36,087 nucleotides of DNA. Origin: Pseudomonas sp. GM79. GTDB lineage: Bacteria > Pseudomonadota > Gammaproteobacteria > Pseudomonadales > Pseudomonadaceae. A program made the position numbers and the translations under genes. The stretch is from positions 1 to 36,087 of the forward strand of contig NZ_AKJE01000046.1 of the NCBI RefSeq assembly GCF_000282495.1, in the 5' to 3' direction. Below, one piece after another: positions 32,934-36,087 of this stretch. The number at the start of each line of letters is the position of its first letter. Position 1 is the stretch's first letter. The notes under the pieces were generated by a model. The model was not told the DNA's origin and did no database searches. It was given only the letters and a program-made list of their open reading frames with translations.

Positions 32934-33221
32934 CCCCCTACACGTAAGACAGAATCCGCCGGCTTGTGCGTCTAGGGGGCCGTCGGTAACTTGATTCCCG
33001 TCACTGCCCATCAGTGATCGGGTCTGCAAGCTCGCCGGAATACCAGTCGCATAGCCCTGCCAAAGGACGCTCGTTTATGTCCTCGAAATGGCGGCTTTGT
33101 GCGGGAGATCTTCGGATCTGCCGGGTTCCTGGTTTCCCGGTCTTGCAGACCCGCACATAGCTGCCACCCATCATCTGCAAGTGATGTTGGTAGCTCCTAA
33201 TGAACAATCAGGAGTTTCACC
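32934..33221. promoter_or_regulatory. Highly structured leader region upstream of the DUF6124 gene
   Basis: Several hairpins line up before the DUF6124 start. An 11-bp stem with one mismatch pairs 32934-32944 (CCCCCTA...) with 32969-32979. TCACTG-CCCAT-CAGTGA lies at 33001-33017 and GGAC...GTCC near 33065-33082. AGATC-TTCG-GATCT lies at 33106-33119, extended by CGG/CCG. GGGTCTGCAAG (33020-33030) is complementary to CTTGCAGACCC (33142-33152). A UUCG-capped stem points to a folded RNA, either a cis-regulatory leader of the gene at 33222 or a small RNA. A minus-strand frame (33001-33207, TTG start) through the region has no ribosome site and is not favoured. Confidence 0.4.
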
Positions 33222-33581
33222 ATGATCAAACCTACGCCCAATCCGCCGGACACCGATCCGATATCCCCGTACGAACCCAATTCAAACAAACTCAACGAGG
33301 CCGCCGAACGCGCCCTCGACTTCCATTTCCCATCGAATGCCGACATCAAAGCCACCGCGCGTAAACCCAGCAAGCTGTTTGCCGTGGCCCCAGAGGCGAC
33401 TACCGAAACCCTGGCGGTTTTTTTGGTCGAGACACTGGCCTCGGTCGATGTGATGGTCCATCAGTTGGTGGATCATCTGGAGGGTGAGTCGCGTCACGCC
33501 CTGCTGGGTATTTCAAACAGCATCATGGTGGCGGAGATCACCGCGAATCGGGTGCTGGACCACATTAATACGCCTGAGTAG
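33222..33581 (+). CDS. DUF6124-family protein
   Basis: A 119-residue cytoplasmic protein of the Pseudomonas-specific DUF6124 (DUF3077-like) group, recognised by the N-terminus MIKPTPNPPDTDPISPY, the AAERALDFH helix and the KLFAVAPEATTETL segment. Largely alpha-helical, function unknown. AGGAG lies 7 bases before the ATG. It stands alone, and its long structured upstream region is the most notable feature. Confidence 0.88.
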   Translation: MIKPTPNPPDTDPISPYEPNSNKLNEAAERALDFHFPSNADIKATARKPSKLFAVAPEATTETLAVFLVETLASVDVMVHQLVDHLEGESRHALLGISNSIMVAEITANRVLDHINTPE

Positions 33582-33630
33582 GTATGAACTGTTGTGGTGA
33601 GTGAGTTACTGACGCAGGGTTGTGCAGTGA

Positions 33631-33687
33631 TCCTTTTTTTGGGGGCCGCTGCGCGCCCCAGCGGGAGCAAGCTCCCTCGCCACAGGT
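33631..33687. repeat. Single REP-like unit
   Basis: GGGGGCCGCTGCGCGCCCCAGCGGG continues into AGCAAGCTCCCTCGCCACAGG, matching one half of the element at 32685-32800. It lies 50 bases after the DUF6124 stop. The remaining sequence to 33861 shows no gene. Confidence 0.65.
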
Positions 33688-33861
33688 TTCTTGGTGTTTG
33701 TTCCCAGTAGGGTATCCCGAGGCCGCGACCTTTTGGCGCATGACCGGCGGGCCACCGATTGAGCGCCACAGTGCAACAGTTTGTTAACATCCGTGCGCTT
33801 TTTTTCGTCTGATTGATCAGCCACTGTAGATTCCCGGTCGCTACACAGGATGCTTTTTTCC

Positions 33862-34467
33862 ATGAGTACGTTGTATACCCGTCGCACGGTCCTGCAAGGC
33901 ATGAGCCTGTTGAGCCTTGGCCTGCTCGCCGGCTGCGATGACAGCAGCAAGCTGTCGTTCAAGTACGGCAAGGACCTCAGCGACAAAATCATGGGGCGTA
34001 CCTTCAAACTCAAGGACGCCCAGGGCGAGTACCGGATGCTGGGCAGCTATCGGGGCCTGATGCCGATGGTTTTTTTCGGTTTCACCCAATGTCCGGCGGT
34101 CTGCCCGACGACGCTGGCCCGTGCGGCACAGGCGAAAAAACTGATGGGCCGCGATGGCGAACGCCTGCAAGTGATCTTCATCACCCTGGACCCCGAGCGG
34201 GATACGCCGCAAATGCTCGACGCCTACGTCAAAGCCTTCGATCCAAGTTTCGAGGCGCTGTACGGCTCGCTGGAAGAAACCGCCGCCACCGCCAAGGAGT
34301 TCGGTGTGTTCTTTGAAAAGATCCCGAGCGGCTCGACCTATACCCTCTCCCACACTGCGACCAGCTTCGTTTTCGACTCACGAGGCACTTTGCGCCTGGG
34401 GCTGTCCGCGTCCCTTACCGCTCAAGAGTGTGCAGAAGACCTGCTCACCGTCATGGAGGTCTGCTGA
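33862..34467 (+). CDS. SCO1/SenC-family copper chaperone lipoprotein
   Basis: A 201-residue protein with an N-terminal lipoprotein signal (LLAGC, C25) and a thioredoxin-like SCO domain. Copper ligands are C77 and C81 (TQCPAVCPTT) and H164 (TLSHTATSF). FITLDPERDTP is the other family hallmark. SCO proteins deliver copper to cytochrome c oxidase CuA or act as thiol reductases in the periplasm. The start at 33862 follows AGGA by 12 bases; an ATG at 33850 is possible. The stop overlaps the start of the PCuAC gene (TGATG), a classical copper-delivery pair. Confidence 0.93.
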   Translation: MSTLYTRRTVLQGMSLLSLGLLAGCDDSSKLSFKYGKDLSDKIMGRTFKLKDAQGEYRMLGSYRGLMPMVFFGFTQCPAVCPTTLARAAQAKKLMGRDGERLQVIFITLDPERDTPQMLDAYVKAFDPSFEALYGSLEETAATAKEFGVFFEKIPSGSTYTLSHTATSFVFDSRGTLRLGLSASLTAQECAEDLLTVMEVC

Positions 34468-34940
34468 TGACTTCGATCTACGCACCACGTATTAAACAGC
34501 TGGCCCTGGGCCTTTTCCTGATCGGCACGGCCTGGCAGGTGTGCGCCCAAACCCAGGTGAACGATGTCTGGGTCCGCGCGACGGTAGCCGGCCAGCATTC
34601 GACCGGCGCCTTCATGACCCTGCAGGCCGACAGCGACAGCAAATTGCTCAGCGTGCAGTCGCCGGTCGCGAACACCGTGCAAATTCACCAATCCAGCATG
34701 AAAGACGATGTGATGAGCATGAGCCAGGTCGAGTCCGTCGCGCTGCCGGCCGGCAAACCGGTGAGCTTTGATCCCCATGGCTACCACATCATGCTGATGG
34801 ACCTGACGACGCAGGTTAAGGAAGGCGACAAAGTGCCCCTGACCCTGACCGTGGAAAACGCCAAGGGCGAAAAAGAGACGATCAAGGTTGACGCCGAGGC
34901 TCGGGCGCTCGGCATGCAGGATCACAGCAAGATGCATTGA
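34467..34940 (+). CDS. PCuAC-type periplasmic copper chaperone
   Basis: A 157-residue protein with a signal peptide (residues 1-27, VCAQ cleavage region) and a cupredoxin-like PCuAC domain. The copper motif H-x10-M-x21-H-x-M is exact: H74, M85, H107, M109. The C-terminus adds DHSKMH, a further His/Met copper-binding tail. PCuAC passes Cu(I) to SCO and the CuA site. Its start overlaps the SCO stop by one base. No cytochrome oxidase genes are in the window, so it probably serves oxidases encoded elsewhere. Confidence 0.93.
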   Translation: MTSIYAPRIKQLALGLFLIGTAWQVCAQTQVNDVWVRATVAGQHSTGAFMTLQADSDSKLLSVQSPVANTVQIHQSSMKDDVMSMSQVESVALPAGKPVSFDPHGYHIMLMDLTTQVKEGDKVPLTLTVENAKGEKETIKVDAEARALGMQDHSKMH

Positions 34941-35124
34941 GAGACTCAATCCCGGCCCGTCTGAACGCCACTGTTGCGGTGGTGTTCGGCTCGCGCTGAG
35001 AATTATCAGCAATACTTCGTAAATAACGAATTATTGGTAAAGAATATTCGATTTTTCTTCGCTGCAATCTCCCCGCTAGCATGACCCTGTCGGCTCCAGA
35101 ACAAATCCAGACAGGGAGAACGAC
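34941..35124 (+). promoter_or_regulatory. Promoter/leader region of the TerC-family gene
   Basis: AACGCCAC/GTGGTGTT forms an 8-bp stem (34964-34986), without a T-run, after the PCuAC gene. Further on are GCTGAGAATTATCAGC (34995-35010, near-perfect palindrome) and TTCGTAAATAACGAA (35016-35030, perfect arms) in AT-rich sequence, both plausible operators. I looked for the yybP-ykoY manganese riboswitch that precedes some alx/terC genes and do not see its conserved core. Confidence 0.4.
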
Positions 35125-36087
35125 ATGCAACCCCTGAACATCGGTGAACTCTGGATGTGGGTCACCTTCATTGCCTTCGTCATCGCCATGCTGGCTTTGG
35201 ATCTGTTTGTTTTCGGCGGGCGCAAGGCGCATCGGGTATCGGTGCGCGAGGCGTCGTCCTGGGTGATTGCGTGGTGCGTGCTAACGCTGACCTTCGCAGG
35301 ATTGCTCTGGTGGTACTTGAATGGCGAGTTCGGGCCGGAGATTGCGCGAAGTAAAACCCTGGAATTCTTCACGGGCTATTTGATCGAACAGTCGCTGTCG
35401 ATCGACAACATGTTTGTCTTCGTGATGATTTTCAGCTACTTCGCCGTACCTGCGGAGTTACAGCGTCGAGTGTTGTTGTACGGTGTGCTCGGGGCCATCG
35501 TGATGCGTGGGGTGATGATTCTCGCCGGTGTGTGGCTGGTGTCGCAGTTCGCGTGGTTGTTGTATGCGTTCGGTGTGTTCCTGATCATCACCGGGATCAA
35601 GATGCTGGTATTCGCCCATCAGCAGCCTGACCTCAATAAAAACCCCATATTGCGCTGGATACACAGCCATCTGCGCGTCACCGACGAGTTTCATGGCGAG
35701 CGTTTTTTTGTAATGCAAAACAGTCGGTACTGGGCGACGCCGATGTTTCTGGTGCTGGTGCTGATCGAGGCCAGTGACCTGATGTTTGCAGTCGACAGCA
35801 TCCCGGCGATCTTCGCCATCACCACCGATCCGTTCATTGTATTCACCTCGAACATCTTCGCGATCATGGGCCTGCGCGCCCTGTACTTTTTGCTGGCCGA
35901 CATGGCTGACCGCTTCCACCTGCTCAAATACGGTTTGGCGATCGTACTGGTGTTCATCGGCGCCAAGATGACGCTGATGCCGTGGCTTCACATGCCGGTT
36001 GAATGGTCGCTGGCCGTTGTCGGCGGGATCATTCTGACTTCGGTGCTGTTGAGTCTGGTCTTGACCCGCAAGGAGGATCAAATGCGC
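35125..36087 (+). CDS. TerC/Alx-family membrane protein (cut by window end)
   Basis: 321 residues are visible and the frame is still open at the window end. Seven or more hydrophobic helices are seen, with the TerC signature acidic residues in membrane segments: ALDLFVFGG (helix 1), EQSLSIDNMFVFVMIF and LIEASDLMFAVDSIPAIFA. These D and E residues are thought to bind Mn or other metals. The TerC/Alx family is linked to tellurium resistance and manganese export to exported enzymes. GGGAG lies 8 bases before the ATG. The C-terminal end (LTRKEDQMR) is close to the full family length of about 320-350. Confidence 0.94.
   Translation, partial: MQPLNIGELWMWVTFIAFVIAMLALDLFVFGGRKAHRVSVREASSWVIAWCVLTLTFAGLLWWYLNGEFGPEIARSKTLEFFTGYLIEQSLSIDNMFVFVMIFSYFAVPAELQRRVLLYGVLGAIVMRGVMILAGVWLVSQFAWLLYAFGVFLIITGIKMLVFAHQQPDLNKNPILRWIHSHLRVTDEFHGERFFVMQNSRYWATPMFLVLVLIEASDLMFAVDSIPAIFAITTDPFIVFTSNIFAIMGLRALYFLLADMADRFHLLKYGLAIVLVFIGAKMTLMPWLHMPVEWSLAVVGGIILTSVLLSLVLTRKEDQMR

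Noticed and set aside
33001..33207. A 68-residue minus-strand frame upstream of the DUF6124 gene
   Set aside because: TTG start without a ribosome site; the sequence is better explained by the RNA-like hairpins it contains, although a small protein cannot be fully excluded.
34941..35124. yybP-ykoY manganese riboswitch before the TerC-family gene
   Set aside because: The conserved GGGGAGTAG core and its partner loop are not found.

Overview
The window looks like chromosomal DNA of a Pseudomonas from the P. fluorescens group. The basis is GC-rich coding sequence, many Pseudomonas-type families (SsuF-like Mop protein, DUF6124, cynR/cynS/cynT, Sco-PCuAC, MHS transporter), and numerous REP doublets of the GTGGGAGCGGGCTTGCTCGCG type between genes. 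I see no phage genes, transposase, integrase, CRISPR array, rRNA or tRNA.

Layout. 1-1600: XRE-cupin regulator with a 53-residue upstream ORF, an AT-rich promoter, an SsuF-like molybdopterin-binding protein, and a REP doublet inside a perfect 29-bp inverted repeat. 1598-12812: a LysR regulator divergent from a tightly coupled nine-gene operon. In order these are two paralogous solute-binding proteins, an FAD 2-hydroxyacid dehydrogenase, a class I aminotransferase, two ABC permeases, an ABC ATPase, a cysteine-dioxygenase-like thiol dioxygenase, and a 923-residue fusion of four rhodanese domains to a MetC-type C-S beta-lyase. 12809-16086 (leftward): MFS transporter, dienelactone hydrolase, DoxX-like protein and a YedZ-like heme membrane protein. 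16316-20604 (rightward): glutaminase, DUF3616 protein, ProA-like aldehyde dehydrogenase, BON-domain protein. 20695-23752: the cyanate locus (cynT, cynS, divergent cynR) and two small unknown proteins. 23753-27941: a gene-poor stretch, GNAT acetyltransferase, topoisomerase III with a LexA-like box upstream, a small cupin, and a DUF427 protein. 28111-32568: MHS transporter and GMC oxidoreductase with a divergent LysR gene. 32569-36087: REP elements, a strongly structured leader before a DUF6124 gene, Sco/PCuAC copper delivery, and a TerC-family protein cut by the window end.

The best candidate for an undescribed system is the operon at 2711-12812. Its enzymes can be arranged as a pathway for an imported sulfur-containing amino or hydroxy acid. 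The hydroxy acid would be oxidised to a keto acid and transaminated, the C-S bond cleaved by the MetC-like domain, the sulfane sulfur handled by the single Cys-bearing rhodanese domain, and the thiol oxidised by the dioxygenase. 3-mercaptolactate, 3-mercaptopyruvate, cysteine or a thioether conjugate are plausible substrates, but that is inference. Several genes end inside REP elements and take their stop codon from them, a second theme of the window.
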